A stretch of 64,000 bases of DNA from Streptomyces calvus (GCF_006782915.1 NZ_VCNP01000027.1:21422-85421), one strand, 5' to 3'. Positions 34,365 through 46,508 are shown, counted from the stretch's first letter. The notes: a model not told the origin generated them from the letters alone. Made by a program: numbers and translations.

Positions 34365-34742
34365 TCAGCCGGCCGCCGCGATGCGGCCGGTCGTGCGGGA
34401 AGCCTTCTTCAGCTCCATCTCGCGGCGCCTGCGCCGGGCGAGGACCACGCGGCGCTCGGCGGCGGTCAGGCCGCCCCACACGCCGTAGGGCTCGGGCTGG
34501 AGCAGGGCGTGCTCACGGCACTCGACCATCACGGGGCAGCGGGCGCAGACGCGCTTGGCCGCCTCCTCGCGGGAGAGCCGGGCGGCGGTGGGCTCCTTCG
34601 ACGGCGCGAAGAACAGCCCCGCCTCGTCGCGCCGGCACACGGCCTCGGTGTGCCAGGGGGCGTCCTGGTCCCTGTCGCGGGCTGTCGCTCGCTGGGCCGG
34701 AACAGCGGCTATCTGCAGGGACGAATGCGGCGGTTGCAGCAC
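34365..34742 (-). CDS. WhiB-family transcription regulator (WblI-like)
   Basis: A 125-residue iron-sulfur regulator. Four cluster cysteines: C36 (AVCRRDE), C66 and C69 (RVCARC), C75 (VECREHAL). The G-rich turn is GVWGGL, followed by a basic DNA-binding tail (LARRRRREMELKK). WhiB-type proteins sense redox or NO and usually act bound to the principal sigma factor. Its position between glpX and the fumarase matches S. coelicolor wblI as I remember it. The GTG start 34742 is not strongly supported by a ribosome binding site. Confidence 0.9.
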   Translation of the reverse strand: MLQPPHSSLQIAAVPAQRATARDRDQDAPWHTEAVCRRDEAGLFFAPSKEPTAARLSREEAAKRVCARCPVMVECREHALLQPEPYGVWGGLTAAERRVVLARRRRREMELKKASRTTGRIAAAG

Positions 34743-35023
34743 GGTCTACTCCTGACGACGGCTTCGCGAGCTGGACGATGCCGCGGGAACCACGCGAGTG
34801 AGCCCGGCGCGTCCGGGCTGCGGCCGCGAAGGCGCCGAGGCGTCTCCGCGGCGGGGCCACGGAGGCGTTTCGGCGACGCCGCGAGAGTGCGTGCCGGGCG
34901 TGCCGGGCCCCGCGTGACTCCCGCGGCGCCCTCCTGGAGACGATGCAGCAAGCCTTACCCGATGTGCGCGCGCCTATGCACTGAGTCCCGAACGGGGCGC
35001 CCGCGTGCGCCGATGCGCCGGGG

Positions 35024-35719
35024 TCAGTGGCCCAGGTGCCTGCGCATGCTCCTGTCGACCTTTCGCTGCACCTTGTCGAGGATGTCCGCCACGATCTTGC
35101 CGCGCCTGGCCCGCGCCTCGACGCTGCCGAGCACCGCCCAGCCGTCGACGTAGACCACGGGCGCGTCGGGGTCGGTGGCGTCGAGCGTGTCCGTCTCGAA
35201 GTTGCCCAGCACGCCGCCGCCCATGCCGCGCAGCGACACGTTCTCCGGGACGCGGACCTCGACGCTGCCGAAGACGGCGAACGCCTTGATCACGACCTGC
35301 TGGTGGTCGAAGAGCGCCTCGCTGAGGTCGAGTTCGACGCTGCCGAAGATCGCGTAGGCGTGGATGCGGCGGCCGGTGCGCCAGCGGCCCTTGCGGGATG
35401 CGGCGCTGAAGACCGCGACCACGTTGTCGTCGGGGTCGACCGGGATCGCGCCGACGGTGGGGCGGCTCGGCGCGGAGACGGGAGCCGCGCGACGCCGGTG
35501 GGCCGCCGGCAGGTCCCGGACGAACACCTCCAGCTCTCCGGCCGTCTTGGCGGACAGCACACCCTCGACGCGCTCCGCGTGCTCGTCGGCGGTGAGCCGG
35601 CCCTCGGCGAGGGCCTCGCGCAGGAGGTCGGCGATCCGGTCCCGGTCGGCGTCGGAGGCGCGCAGCTCGTCGGGCCGCGGCGCCGTGTCCGGCTGCTGGA
35701 CGTGCTTCTGAAGGTCCAC
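35024..35719 (-). CDS. DUF1707 (SHOCT-like) protein with LiaF-like C-terminus
   Basis: A 231-residue protein without membrane segments. Residues 16-70 are the DUF1707 domain (LRASDADRDRIADLLREALA, then EGRLTADEHAERVEGVLSAK). The rest has beta-strand repeats AYAIFGSVELDLSEAL, KAFAVFGSVEVRVPE and GWAVLGSVEARA, resembling the C-terminal domain of LiaF-like envelope-stress proteins. The start is ATG 35719. A perfect palindrome lies just upstream. Function unknown. Confidence 0.83.
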   Translation of the reverse strand: MDLQKHVQQPDTAPRPDELRASDADRDRIADLLREALAEGRLTADEHAERVEGVLSAKTAGELEVFVRDLPAAHRRRAAPVSAPSRPTVGAIPVDPDDNVVAVFSAASRKGRWRTGRRIHAYAIFGSVELDLSEALFDHQQVVIKAFAVFGSVEVRVPENVSLRGMGGGVLGNFETDTLDATDPDAPVVYVDGWAVLGSVEARARRGKIVADILDKVQRKVDRSMRRHLGH

Positions 35720-35737
35720 GGCACCAGCGTACCCAAA

Positions 35738-35751
35738 CGCGATAGATCGCG
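35738..35751. promoter_or_regulatory. palindrome upstream of the DUF1707 gene
   Basis: CGCGAT, AG, ATCGCG: a perfect palindrome 19 bases before the DUF1707 start. It could be an operator or overlap the promoter. Confidence 0.45.
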
Positions 35752-35887
35752 ACTACCCCTCGGACGGACGACTCGGGACGGACAACTGAGGACAACCTCA
35801 CAAGCCCGCCGCCGACGGCAGGTCCTAGGCTGGTCAGCGCCCGCCGACGGAGGCGGGCGGTCTTCCGTCGAGTGAGGAATGGGCGAG

Positions 35888-37555
<1,668 letters not shown>

Positions 37556-37565
37556 GCGTCCGGCA

Positions 37566-37600
37566 GGGGCGGTGGAGGCAGCCGACGCCTCCACCGCCCC
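37566..37600 (+). terminator. strong terminator after the class I fumarase gene
   Basis: Perfect 14-base arms GGGGCGGTGGAGGC and GCCTCCACCGCCCC, loop AGCCGAC, followed by TTTCGTC. It starts ten bases after the stop codon. Confidence 0.9.
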
Positions 37601-37852
37601 TTTCGTCTGCCGCGCCGAAGCCCGGGCGGGAGCCCTCACCGGCCCGTGACGGGCCCGCTCCGGGGCGCCGGACGGACCATCGGCGTCCGCATACCGGAAT
37701 GCCTGTACTTCTTTCGGACAACCTCGCCGCCGTGCCGTTCGTTGCGTTGACTGTCCCCTCCGCCGCTGTGAGTCTTTCGCCGCTCCGACATGCCCATGCC
37801 ATGTCGGGTCTTCCGTGGCTCCACCCCACAGCCACCCACCGGAGGAGACAAG

Positions 37853-39268
37853 GTGATACGAAGATTGGCCGTGGCGAGCGTCTCGCTCGCCGTCGTGCTC
37901 GGCTGCGGGACACTCCCCGCCGTGGCCGCCGACTCCCGACCGACCGCCGCCGCGAGCGCCGCCCCCGACGTCGACGTGACCAAGGTGAAGGCGCACCTGA
38001 ACGAACTCAGCGCCATCGCCTCGCGCAACGGCGGCAACCGCCGCTCCACCGGCCAGGGATACCGCGACTCCGTCGCCTACGTGAAGGGCAAGCTCCAGGC
38101 CGCCGGATACACCGTCACCGAGCAGCCGTGCACCTCCGGCTGCACCAGCGGGGCCGGTCCCAACCTGATCGCCGAGTGGCCGCAGGGCGACGCCAACCAA
38201 GTGACCATGTTCGGCGCGCACCTCGACGGCGTCTCGGCGGGCCCCGGCATGAACGACAACGGCTCCGGCTCGGCCGCCCTGCTCGAGAACGCCCTGACCC
38301 TGGCCCAGCAGAACCCCGCCATGACCGGCCGGGTCCGCTTCGCCTGGTGGACCGACGAGGAGCAGGGCCTCAACGGCTCCGACTTCTACGTCCGTTCGCT
38401 GTCCTCGACGGAACGCGCCAAGATCAAGGCCTATTACAACTTCGACATGGTGGCCTCCGTGAACGGCGGCTACTTCATCAACCACATCACCTCCGCCGCC
38501 GCCGCGCCCATGAAGGCGTACTGGGACTCGCTGGGCCTGCAGCCCGAGGAGAACACCGAGGGCGCCGGACGCAGCGACGACTACTCCTTCGAGCAGTACG
38601 GCATCCCCACCTCCGGTTACGCCATGGGCGCCAGTGCCCGCAAGACCTCGGCGCAGGCGGCGAAGTGGGGCGGGACGGCCGGTTCCGCCTACGACCCCTG
38701 TTACCACCGGTCGTGCGACACGCTCACCAACATCAACACCACCGGCCTGGACCGCGCCTCCGACGGCATCGCGCACACCGTCTGGCAGCGGGCCGTGCGC
38801 AGCGAGACCGGCGGCTGCGACACCGCCGGCGTCGTCGGCAACGGCGGCTTCGAGAGCGGCACCGCGCCGTGGACCGGCGACACCGGCGCCATCGGCGCCC
38901 ACTCGGGGCAGTCCGCGCACACAGGCACCCGGTACGCCTGGCTCGCCGGGTACGGCTCCACCCGCACCGAGTCGATCGGCCAGCAGGTGACCGTGCCGGC
39001 CGGGTGCAGCCGGGCGACGCTGACGTACTGGCTGCGCATCGACACCGACGAGACCGGCTCTACGGCGTACGACAGGTTCACCGTGAAGGCCGACGGCAGC
39101 ACGCTCGCCACGCTGTCCAACGCCGACGCCTCCGGCGGCTACGTGCAGCGCTCGGTCGACCTGACGGCGTACGCCGGGCGGACCGTGACCGTGACGTTCA
39201 CCGGCAGCGAGGACGCGTCCCTGCAGACGAGCTTCGTCCTCGACGACGTGAGCCTCCAGGGGAGCTGA
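37853..39268 (+). CDS. secreted M28 aminopeptidase with C-terminal beta domain
   Basis: A 471-residue exported zinc aminopeptidase like the Streptomyces griseus enzyme. The signal peptide ends near AVAADS (residue 30). The M28 domain (about 45-325) shows its metal ligands: H/D in FGAHLDGV, D in [10 protein letters not shown] in WWTDEEQG, D in YYNFDMV, and H in DPCYHRSCD. The C-terminal 140 residues ([34 protein letters not shown]) form a carbohydrate-binding-like beta sandwich. The GTG start 37853 has GGAGGAGA seven bases upstream, which decides it over the longer frame. Confidence 0.92.
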   Translation: MIRRLAVASVSLAVVLGCGTLPAVAADSRPTAAASAAPDVDVTKVKAHLNELSAIASRNGGNRRSTGQGYRDSVAYVKGKLQAAGYTVTEQPCTSGCTSGAGPNLIAEWPQGDANQVTMFGAHLDGVSAGPGMNDNGSGSAALLENALTLAQQNPAMTGRVRFAWWTDEEQGLNGSDFYVRSLSSTERAKIKAYYNFDMVASVNGGYFINHITSAAAAPMKAYWDSLGLQPEENTEGAGRSDDYSFEQYGIPTSGYAMGASARKTSAQAAKWGGTAGSAYDPCYHRSCDTLTNINTTGLDRASDGIAHTVWQRAVRSETGGCDTAGVVGNGGFESGTAPWTGDTGAIGAHSGQSAHTGTRYAWLAGYGSTRTESIGQQVTVPAGCSRATLTYWLRIDTDETGSTAYDRFTVKADGSTLATLSNADASGGYVQRSVDLTAYAGRTVTVTFTGSEDASLQTSFVLDDVSLQGS

Positions 39269-39373
39269 CCGCCGCACCGGTTCCGCGCCCCGCCGCCCGC
39301 GCGCGGCGGGGCGCGGCCCGCGCGGGAATACGCTCGGCCGGCACCACTGCTGTGAATCCTCGGAGGTACGACG

Positions 39374-40777
39374 ATGACGAGCACGGACGACGACCGGCAC
39401 TACCGCGTCGAGCACGACTCCATGGGCGAGGTGCGGGTCCCCGCCGACGCCAAGTGGCGGGCGCAGACCCAGCGCGCCGTGGAGAACTTCCCGGTCTCCG
39501 GGCAGCGCCTGGAACGCGCCCACATCGAGGCCCTGGCCCGCATCAAGGGCGCCGCGGCCAAGGTGAACGCCCGGCTCGGCGTGCTGGACGAGGACATCGC
39601 CGCGGCGATCCAGGAGGCGGCCGACGAGGTCGCCGACGGCCGCTGGGACGAGCACTTCCCGGTCGACGTGTTCCAGACCGGGTCCGGGACCTCCTCCAAC
39701 ATGAACACCAACGAGGTCCTCGCCACCCTCGCGAGCGAGCGGCTCGGACGCGACGTGCACCCCAACGACCACGTCAACGCCTCGCAGTCGTCCAACGACG
39801 TCTTCCCGTCGTCCATCCACATCGCCGCCACCGCCGCCGTCACCCGTGACCTGATCCCGGCCCTTGAGCACCTCGCGGCCGCGCTGGAGCGCAAGGCCGC
39901 GGAGTTCGCCGACGTGGTGAAGTCCGGCCGTACGCACCTGATGGACGCCACGCCCGTGACCCTGGGCCAGGAGTTCGGCGGCTACGCCGCCCAGGTCCGC
40001 TACGGCGTCGAGCGGCTTGTCGCCTCCCTGCCGCGCCTGGCCGAGCTGCCGCTGGGCGGCACCGCCGTCGGCACCGGCATCAACACCCCGCCGGGCTTCT
40101 CCGCCGCCGTCATCGAGGAGGTCGCCCGGGCCACCGGACTGCCGCTGACCGAGGCGCGCGACCACTTCGAGGCGCAGGGCGCCCGGGACGGCATCGTGGA
40201 GACCAGCGGCCAGCTGCGCACCGTCGCGGTCGGCCTGACGAAGATCGCCAACGACCTGCGGTGGATGGCCTCCGGGCCGCGCACCGGTCTGGCCGAGATC
40301 AGCCTGCCCGACCTCCAGCCCGGCTCCTCGATCATGCCCGGCAAGGTCAACCCGGTCGTCCCGGAGGCCGTGCTCATGGTGTGCGCGCAGGTCGTCGGCA
40401 ACGACGCGACCGTCGCCACGGCCGGCGCCGCCGGCAACTTCGAACTCAACGTGATGCTGCCGGTCATCGCGAAGAACGTGCTGGAGTCGGTGCGGCTGCT
40501 GGCCAACGTCTCGCGGCTGCTCGCCGACCGCACGGTCGACGGGATCGTCGCCCACCGCGAACGGGCCCGCGAGTACGCCGAGTCGTCGCCGTCCGTCGTC
40601 ACCCCGCTCAACAAGTACATCGGCTACGAGGAGGCCGCGAAGGTCGCCAAGAAGTCCCTCGCGGAGCGCAAGACCATCCGGCAGGTGGTCCTGGAGGGCG
40701 GCTACGTCGAGCGCGGCGACCTCACCGTGGAACAGCTCGACCGGGCGCTCGACGTCCTGCGGATGACACGCCCGTAA
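39374..40777 (+). CDS. fumC: class II fumarate hydratase
   Basis: Iron-independent fumarase of the aspartase/fumarase superfamily; 467 residues, the standard length. Signature [15 protein letters not shown] (about 315-329) with the catalytic Ser loop. Other conserved stretches are [31 protein letters not shown] and [20 protein letters not shown] 39374 has GGAGG ten bases upstream. It backs up the Fe-S fumarase under oxidative or iron stress by family logic. Confidence 0.96.
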   Translation: MTSTDDDRHYRVEHDSMGEVRVPADAKWRAQTQRAVENFPVSGQRLERAHIEALARIKGAAAKVNARLGVLDEDIAAAIQEAADEVADGRWDEHFPVDVFQTGSGTSSNMNTNEVLATLASERLGRDVHPNDHVNASQSSNDVFPSSIHIAATAAVTRDLIPALEHLAAALERKAAEFADVVKSGRTHLMDATPVTLGQEFGGYAAQVRYGVERLVASLPRLAELPLGGTAVGTGINTPPGFSAAVIEEVARATGLPLTEARDHFEAQGARDGIVETSGQLRTVAVGLTKIANDLRWMASGPRTGLAEISLPDLQPGSSIMPGKVNPVVPEAVLMVCAQVVGNDATVATAGAAGNFELNVMLPVIAKNVLESVRLLANVSRLLADRTVDGIVAHRERAREYAESSPSVVTPLNKYIGYEEAAKVAKKSLAERKTIRQVVLEGGYVERGDLTVEQLDRALDVLRMTRP

Positions 40778-40849
40778 AGCCTCGTGCGCCGGGCGTGAAC
40801 CGTGACGGCCGCCGCAGCGTCGTACCGGTGTGGTACCTAATATCTGCGC

Positions 40850-41542
40850 ATGGCAGAGGGCGGAGCGATGGGGCGCGGGACAGCGGACGGCACGGCCGGG
40901 TTCTGGGCGCCCGGCACACACATCCTGTGGCGCTACCGGGAGAACGGCGGGGCGCGCATTCACATCGCGCGCCCCGTGACGGTGGTGCGCGACGACCCGG
41001 ACCTGCTCGCCGTGTGGCTGGCGCCCGGCACCGAGTGCGTGAAGCCGGTGCTGGCCGACGGCACTCCCGTGCACCAGGAACCGCTCGGCACCCGGTACAC
41101 CAAGGCGCGCACGGTGCAGCGGGACCGCTGGTTCGGCACCGGTGTGCTGAAGCTGGCCCGGCCCGGCGAGCCGTGGTCGGTGTGGCTGTTCTGGGAACCG
41201 GGCTGGCAGTTCAAGAACTGGTACGTGAACCTGGAGGAGCCGCTGACCCGCTGGGCGGGCGGGGTGGACTCCGAGGACCACTTCCTGGACATCTCCGTGC
41301 AGCCGGACCGCGGTTGGCACTGGCGGGACGAGGACGAGTTCGCCCAGGCCCGCCGGGACGGCCTGGTGGACTCCGCGCTGGCCGGTCGGGTGCGCGCGGC
41401 CGGGCGGGCCGCGGTGGCGGTGATCGAGTCCTGGGGGCCGCCGTTCCCGGACGGCTGGGAGAACTGGCGCCCGGATCCGGCGTGGACGGTACCGTCACTG
41501 CCACAGGACTGGCACCGCACTCCGGCGCATGCGTCCTCGTGA
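40850..41542 (+). CDS. DUF402 (FomD/Ntdp-like) protein
   Basis: A 230-residue cytosolic protein of the DUF402 family, which includes nucleoside tri/diphosphate phosphatases and FomD. Family pieces are HILWRYRENG, FGTGVLKLARPGEPWSVWLF and QFKNWYVNLEEPLTR, with acidic metal-binding residues in EDHFLDISVQPD. The start is ATG 40850, with an upstream AT-rich TAATATCTG as a possible -10. The substrate is unknown. Confidence 0.82.
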   Translation: MAEGGAMGRGTADGTAGFWAPGTHILWRYRENGGARIHIARPVTVVRDDPDLLAVWLAPGTECVKPVLADGTPVHQEPLGTRYTKARTVQRDRWFGTGVLKLARPGEPWSVWLFWEPGWQFKNWYVNLEEPLTRWAGGVDSEDHFLDISVQPDRGWHWRDEDEFAQARRDGLVDSALAGRVRAAGRAAVAVIESWGPPFPDGWENWRPDPAWTVPSLPQDWHRTPAHASS

Positions 41543-41661
41543 GACCCTTGCTGCGCCCCCGGTCCGGAAACGTAGGATCGTCCTCCGCAAGGGCGCGGGG
41601 CAGCAGCAACGGGCAGGACGCGCGCCGGGCTTGACCGATCGTCACCGAGGGGCGGCAGGAC

Positions 41662-41838
41662 GTGAGCGAGGGGTACGGAAACACCGGTGCCGGCCGGGAA
41701 CGGTCGGCCGGCGACACACGAACAACCTCTGACCACGCGGGAAATCCGTTCCGGGGGCAGGTAATCCGGGTATCGGAGTTTCGGCGGGACGAACCGCGCG
41801 CACGGCGTGCGCCGGACGGATGGACTCGACACGCGTGA
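41662..41838 (+). CDS. possible short leader ORF overlapping the next gene
   Basis: A frame from GTG 41662 (GGCAGGAC just before it) to TGA 41838 codes for 58 residues beginning VSEGYGNTGAGR. Codon bias is only moderate. The stop lies 18 bases inside the next gene, whose ATG at 41820 has no good ribosome binding site of its own, so translational coupling could explain how that gene is read. It may equally be chance or mark a longer true N-terminus. Confidence 0.25.
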   Translation: MSEGYGNTGAGRERSAGDTRTTSDHAGNPFRGQVIRVSEFRRDEPRARRAPDGWTRHA

Positions 41839-43961
41839 CGGAGCAGCCGACCTCCTTCGAGCGCCCGCAGCCGGGCGTGGACCCCGTGGATCCCCGCGGG
41901 GCGCTCCTGCATACCCCGCCACCGGCCCACGTGCCGGACGCGGATGCGGCCTTACCGGTGCAGAGCCGGTCCGGCGGTGAGTCCACCGCGCCCGGCGCCG
42001 CGTCCCCGGGGCCGTCGGAGACGACGTCGCCGGAGACCGTGACGCCGGACGGCGCGGACCACGACGCCGCCACCGGCCCCGAGCACTCCCAGCCGGGCGC
42101 CGGGCAGGACGCCGAACCGGACGCGCACCGGCCGCGGCCCGCACCCGAGGGCATACCGGTGCAGCCCGCCGCCGGGCCGGACCGGCCCGCGCCGGCACCC
42201 GACGGGCAGGAGCGCCGCACCGGGCAGGTCAGCCGTCCCGGAAGGCCGACGCCGATGCGGCGGGACGGGGACCGGCTGCGGTTCGTCGGCGCCGCGACCC
42301 GGCGGATCGCCCGCGGTATCGACCTGGACGAGATCGTGATGGGGCTGTGCCGGGCGACCGTGCCCACCTTCTCCGACGCGATCTTGGTCTATCTGCGCGA
42401 CCCGCTGCCCGTCGGCGACGAGCGGCCCACCGGCCCGCTGATGCTGCGGCTGCGCCGCACCGACCGGATCCCGCCGGAGCGGGACACCGAGGGCGGGTTC
42501 ACGCCGGTCGCCCCGCCGGAGCCGAACGAGCTGGACTCGGTCGGCGCGGAGCTGTGCACGGTCCGGCCCGGCAGCGCGCTCGCCGAGGTGCTGCGCGGCG
42601 TGCGGCCGGTGTTCACGGACGGGGCGGCCGCCCGCGCCGCGCTGCCCGAACTCCTCGGCGAGGACGGCGCGTGCGCCGTGCCCGAGGGCCAGCGGGCGAT
42701 CCTCGCGCCGCTGCGCGGCCGGCGCCGGGTGATCGGCGCGGCGCTGTTCCTGCGCCGTCCCGAACGCATCCCGTTCGAGGCCGACGACCTGCTGGTCGCC
42801 GCGCAGCTCGCCACGCACAGCGCCCTCGGCATCGACAAGGCGGTGCTGTACGGGCGGGAGGCGTACATCGCCGACGAGTTGCAGCGCACCATGCTGCCGG
42901 AGCACCTGCCGCGCTGCACCGGTGTGCGGCTGGCGACGCGCTACCTGCCGGCCGCGGAGACCGCGCGGGTCGGCGGCGACTGGTACGACGCGATTCCGCT
43001 GCCCGGCAGCCGGGTCGCGCTGGTCGTCGGCGACGTCATGGGGCACTCCATGACGTCCGCGGCGATCATGGGCCAGCTGCGCACCACCGCGCAGACCCTC
43101 GCCGGGCTCGACCTGCCGCCGCAGGAGGTGCTGCACCACCTCGACGAGCAGGCGCAGCGGCTCGGCGTGGACCGCATGGCGACCTGCCTGTACGCGGTGT
43201 ACGACCCGGTATCGCACCGCATCACCATCGCCAACGCCGGTCATCCGCCGCCCGTCCTGCTGCACCTGGGCGGCCGGGCCGAGGTGCTGCGGGTGCCCGC
43301 GGGCGCCCCGATCGGTGTGGGCGGCGTGGACTTCGAGGCGGTGGAGCTGGACGCGCCCGCCGGGGCGACGCTGCTGCTGTACACCGACGGCCTGGTGGAG
43401 TCCCGGCTGCGGGACGTGTGGACCGGTATCGAGCAGCTGCGCGAGAAGCTCGCCGCGACGGCGCAGCTCACCGGGCCCGATCATCCGCCGCCCCTCGAGG
43501 CGCTGTGCGACGAGGTGCTGGACATGCTCGGCCCGGGTGACCGGGACGACGACATCGCCCTGCTCGCCGCCCGCTTCGACGGGATCGCGCCGAACGACGT
43601 GGCGTACTGGTTCCTGGAGCCGGAGGACGCCGCTCCCGGCCGGGCCCGCCGACTGGCCCGGCGGGCGCTGGCCCGCTGGGACCTGGAGGAGCTGAGCGAC
43701 TCGGTGGAGCTGCTGGTCAGCGAGGTGGTGACCAACGCGGTGCGGTACGCGACGCGGCCGGTCACGCTGCGGCTGCTGCGCACCGACGTGCTGCGCTGCG
43801 AGGTCGGCGACGACGTGCCGCAGCTGCCGCGGCTGCGGCAGGCGCGCGCCACCGACGAGGGCGGGCGCGGCCTGTACCTGGTGAACCGGCTGGCCCGGCG
43901 CTGGGGTGCGACCCGGCTGAGCACGGGCAAGGTGGTGTGGTTCGAGCTGAACCACGGCTGA
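41820..43961 (+). CDS. GAF/SpoIIE-type PP2C phosphatase with HATPase domain
   Basis: A 713-residue regulator. Residues 1-145 are low-complexity (Pro, Asp, Glu, Ala) and probably disordered. A GAF-like domain covers about 155-345, the SpoIIE phosphatase about 370-580 (RVGGDWYDAI; VVGDVMGHS; YTDGLVES; RDDDIALLAA), and an RsbW-like ATPase about 595-710 (LVSEVVTNAVRYA; DEGGRGLYLV). It shares the phosphatase-plus-kinase plan with the 7.4-10 kb protein but lacks PAS domains. It should act on an anti-anti-sigma partner not encoded nearby. Confidence 0.87.
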   Translation: MDSTRVTEQPTSFERPQPGVDPVDPRGALLHTPPPAHVPDADAALPVQSRSGGESTAPGAASPGPSETTSPETVTPDGADHDAATGPEHSQPGAGQDAEPDAHRPRPAPEGIPVQPAAGPDRPAPAPDGQERRTGQVSRPGRPTPMRRDGDRLRFVGAATRRIARGIDLDEIVMGLCRATVPTFSDAILVYLRDPLPVGDERPTGPLMLRLRRTDRIPPERDTEGGFTPVAPPEPNELDSVGAELCTVRPGSALAEVLRGVRPVFTDGAAARAALPELLGEDGACAVPEGQRAILAPLRGRRRVIGAALFLRRPERIPFEADDLLVAAQLATHSALGIDKAVLYGREAYIADELQRTMLPEHLPRCTGVRLATRYLPAAETARVGGDWYDAIPLPGSRVALVVGDVMGHSMTSAAIMGQLRTTAQTLAGLDLPPQEVLHHLDEQAQRLGVDRMATCLYAVYDPVSHRITIANAGHPPPVLLHLGGRAEVLRVPAGAPIGVGGVDFEAVELDAPAGATLLLYTDGLVESRLRDVWTGIEQLREKLAATAQLTGPDHPPPLEALCDEVLDMLGPGDRDDDIALLAARFDGIAPNDVAYWFLEPEDAAPGRARRLARRALARWDLEELSDSVELLVSEVVTNAVRYATRPVTLRLLRTDVLRCEVGDDVPQLPRLRQARATDEGGRGLYLVNRLARRWGATRLSTGKVVWFELNHG

Positions 43962-43976
43962 ACGGCTGCAGCACGT

Positions 43977-44016
43977 GACGAGGGGCGCCCGGTGATCGCA
44001 CCGGGCGCCCCTCGTC
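43977..44016. terminator. 18-bp bidirectional terminator
   Basis: Perfect 18-base arms (43977-43994 and 43999-44016; 5' arm GACGAGGGGCGCCCGGTG) with loop ATCG, between the convergent phosphatase and penicillin-binding protein genes. Confidence 0.9.
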
Positions 44017-44025
44017 GTGCGCCGT

Positions 44026-46314
44026 CTACTCCTCCGCCTCGTCCTGCGGGTCCTCCGGGTTCTCCGGGATGCCGAACGTCGGCGGCGGGGAGGGCGGTGT
44101 GCCGGTCGGCGGCGCGGAGGTCGGCGGCTGGCTCGGCGGCTCGGACGTCGGCGTCTGCGACGGCGTCTCCGGCGGCGCCTCGGTCGTCGGCTCCTGGCTG
44201 GTCGGCTCGTCGCTCGGGGTCCCCGACGGCGTCTGCGTGTCCGTCGGCGTGCCGCTCGGCCGCACCGCGGCGCCCTGCTTGGTGTCCAGGTCGAACTCGG
44301 TGACCTCGTCCATCACGCCGAAGGTGTACGCCGCCCAGATCTCCGCGGGGAAGCCGCCGCCGTTGACGCGGGGCTGGCCGCCCGCGCCGTACATCTTGAC
44401 CTGCTTGTGCGGCGGCTTGTCGTCCTCGCCGAACAGGCCGACCGAGGTCACCAGGCCGGGCGTGAAGCCGGTGAACCAGGCCGACTTGTTGTCGTCCGAG
44501 GTACCGGTCTTGCCGGCGACCTGCTGGCCGTCGCGCAGCGGGTTCTCCAGGACGGCCCTGCGCGCCGTACCGTCGTCGACCACGCCGGTCAGCACCGAGG
44601 TGACCGTGTCGGCTGCCTCGCGGCTGATGACCTGCTCGCCGATCGCTTCGGGCATGGTGATGGTCCGGCTGCGGTGCTCCGCGGACTTGACGATCGTCGG
44701 AGTGGTCTTCTTGCCGTGGTTGTCGAGCGTGGCGTAGACGCCGGCCATCTCCAGGGGGCTGGCGCCCATGGAGCCCAGGGTCTGCGCGGGCACCGCCGGG
44801 AGGTCCTCGACGTCCATGCCGAGCTTGCCCGCGGTCTCCATCACCTGCTCCATGCCGACGTCGACGCCCATCTGCGCGAAGACGGAGTTGACCGACTTGT
44901 TCATCGCCGTCTGGACGGTGATGTCGCCGTAGTTCCGGTCGTCCTCGTTCTCGGGGGCGAAGCCGACCTCCCGGCCGTCGTCCACGACCGGGCGCTCGCT
45001 GGTGCCGTCGTAGAGGGTGTCGGCCGTGATCGGTACGCCGTCCTGGGTCTCGGCGTCCTGGTCCACGGCGGCCGCGAGGATCACCGGCTTGAAGGTGGAG
45101 GCGGGCTGGTAGTCGTCGCGGGTGGCGTTGTTGGTGAAGTGCTTGACGTAGTCCACGCCGCCGTACATCGCCACGACGCCGCCGGTCTTCGGGTCCACGG
45201 AGACGGCACCGGCCTGGACGTCGGCGTCGACGTCGCGCGCCTCGGGGTCGAGCTTGCTGGTGAGCTGCTTCTTGACCGCTTCCTCGAGCGCGGCCTGCTT
45301 CTTCTTGTCGATGTTGAGCGTGAGGGTCCAGCCGCCGGCGTCGACCAGGGCGTCGGCCTGGTTCATGTCCTCGGCGGTGCCCTGTTCGACGAGTTGCTGC
45401 TTGAGCGCGTTGTTGGCCGCCTCGACCACGTACCCGGTCTGGCCCTCCATGCCCGGGGCCGGCCTGGGATCCTTCGGCACGGGGAACTCCATGCCCTGGC
45501 GCTCGGAGCGGTCCAGCCACTTCTGCTCGACCATGTTGTCCAGGACGTAGTTCCAGCGCTCCTTCGCCAGGCGCTTGCCGGTGTCGCTGGCGATGGCCCA
45601 GTCGTACTGGTTCGGCGCCTGGAGCAGCGCGGCGAGGTAGGCGCCCTGTTCGACCGTCAGGTCCTCGGCGTCGACGCGGTAGTAGGCCTGCGCGGCGGCC
45701 TGGATGCCGTAGGCGCCGCGGCCGTAGAAGCTGGTGTTGATGTACCCGGCGAGGATGTAGTCCTTGGACTTCTCCCGGTCCAGCTTCAGGGAGATGACCA
45801 TTTCCTTCAGCTTGCGGGAGACGGTCCGGTCCTGCGTCAGGTAGTAGTTCTTGACGTACTGCTGGGTGATCGTGGAGCCGCCCTGCGCGCCCTTGCCGGA
45901 CAGGGTGTTGAGCAGGCCGCGCGCGGTGCCGCGGATGTCGACGCCGGAGTCCTTGTAGAACGTCTTGTTCTCGGCGGCGACGAAGGTCCGCTGGACGTCC
46001 TTGGGCACCCTGGCGAGGTCGACGATCTCGCGGTTGTAGCCCTTGCGCGCCATGAGCGAGCCGTCGCTGTACTTGTAGACGTTGCCCTGCCGTTCGGCGT
46101 CGGCGTTCCCTTCCGGGATGTCGATCATCATGTACAGCACGATGAAGGCGCCCATGCCGAGCAGGCAGAGGCCGAAGAAGGTGCCGACGATCTTCTTCCA
46201 GGTGAAGAGGCGGCGTATGCCGGTGCGTCCGGCCGCGCCGGAGGAGCGGCGGCCGTGGGCTGCCGCACGGCGCCCACCGCGCTGTCGTGCGCGTCTTTCT
46301 TCCGCTCGTCCCAT
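44026..46314 (-). CDS. class A penicillin-binding protein (transglycosylase/transpeptidase)
   Basis: A bifunctional peptidoglycan synthase of 762 residues. A cytosolic basic N-terminus precedes one membrane helix (VGTFFGLCLLGMGAFIVLYM, about 44-63). The GT51 domain covers about 85-260 with FVAAENKTFYKDSGVD and GGSTITQQYVKN. The transpeptidase domain has the SxxK motif STFK, the SxN motif SVN, and KTGTS. The last 75 residues are a Ser/Thr/Pro/Glu-rich external tail (TPTSEPPSQPPTSAPPTG). The start is ATG 46314. Confidence 0.94.
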   Translation of the reverse strand: MGRAEERRARQRGGRRAAAHGRRSSGAAGRTGIRRLFTWKKIVGTFFGLCLLGMGAFIVLYMMIDIPEGNADAERQGNVYKYSDGSLMARKGYNREIVDLARVPKDVQRTFVAAENKTFYKDSGVDIRGTARGLLNTLSGKGAQGGSTITQQYVKNYYLTQDRTVSRKLKEMVISLKLDREKSKDYILAGYINTSFYGRGAYGIQAAAQAYYRVDAEDLTVEQGAYLAALLQAPNQYDWAIASDTGKRLAKERWNYVLDNMVEQKWLDRSERQGMEFPVPKDPRPAPGMEGQTGYVVEAANNALKQQLVEQGTAEDMNQADALVDAGGWTLTLNIDKKKQAALEEAVKKQLTSKLDPEARDVDADVQAGAVSVDPKTGGVVAMYGGVDYVKHFTNNATRDDYQPASTFKPVILAAAVDQDAETQDGVPITADTLYDGTSERPVVDDGREVGFAPENEDDRNYGDITVQTAMNKSVNSVFAQMGVDVGMEQVMETAGKLGMDVEDLPAVPAQTLGSMGASPLEMAGVYATLDNHGKKTTPTIVKSAEHRSRTITMPEAIGEQVISREAADTVTSVLTGVVDDGTARRAVLENPLRDGQQVAGKTGTSDDNKSAWFTGFTPGLVTSVGLFGEDDKPPHKQVKMYGAGGQPRVNGGGFPAEIWAAYTFGVMDEVTEFDLDTKQGAAVRPSGTPTDTQTPSGTPSDEPTSQEPTTEAPPETPSQTPTSEPPSQPPTSAPPTGTPPSPPPTFGIPENPEDPQDEAEE

Positions 46315-46508
46315 GCGTCCGTTCCGCTCCGCTTCGCTCGTGTGTGCTCGTCCGCCACACAGGTTCGCCGCTCAGGTCAGCTCAGAAAGCTAACACCGCC
46401 AGCCGTGACAAAGGGCTGCCGATCAGTCCTTTACGGACGTGACAATCAGCACCCGCTCCAACGGAACCGACGTTCGAGAGGGGCATGAGGTTGCCATGTA
46501 CGGGTAAT

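Noticed and set aside
43481..46360. 959-codon minus-strand frame
   Set aside because: It is another reading frame of the penicillin-binding protein plus antisense of the phosphatase; it has no conserved motif and a biased Arg/Pro composition.
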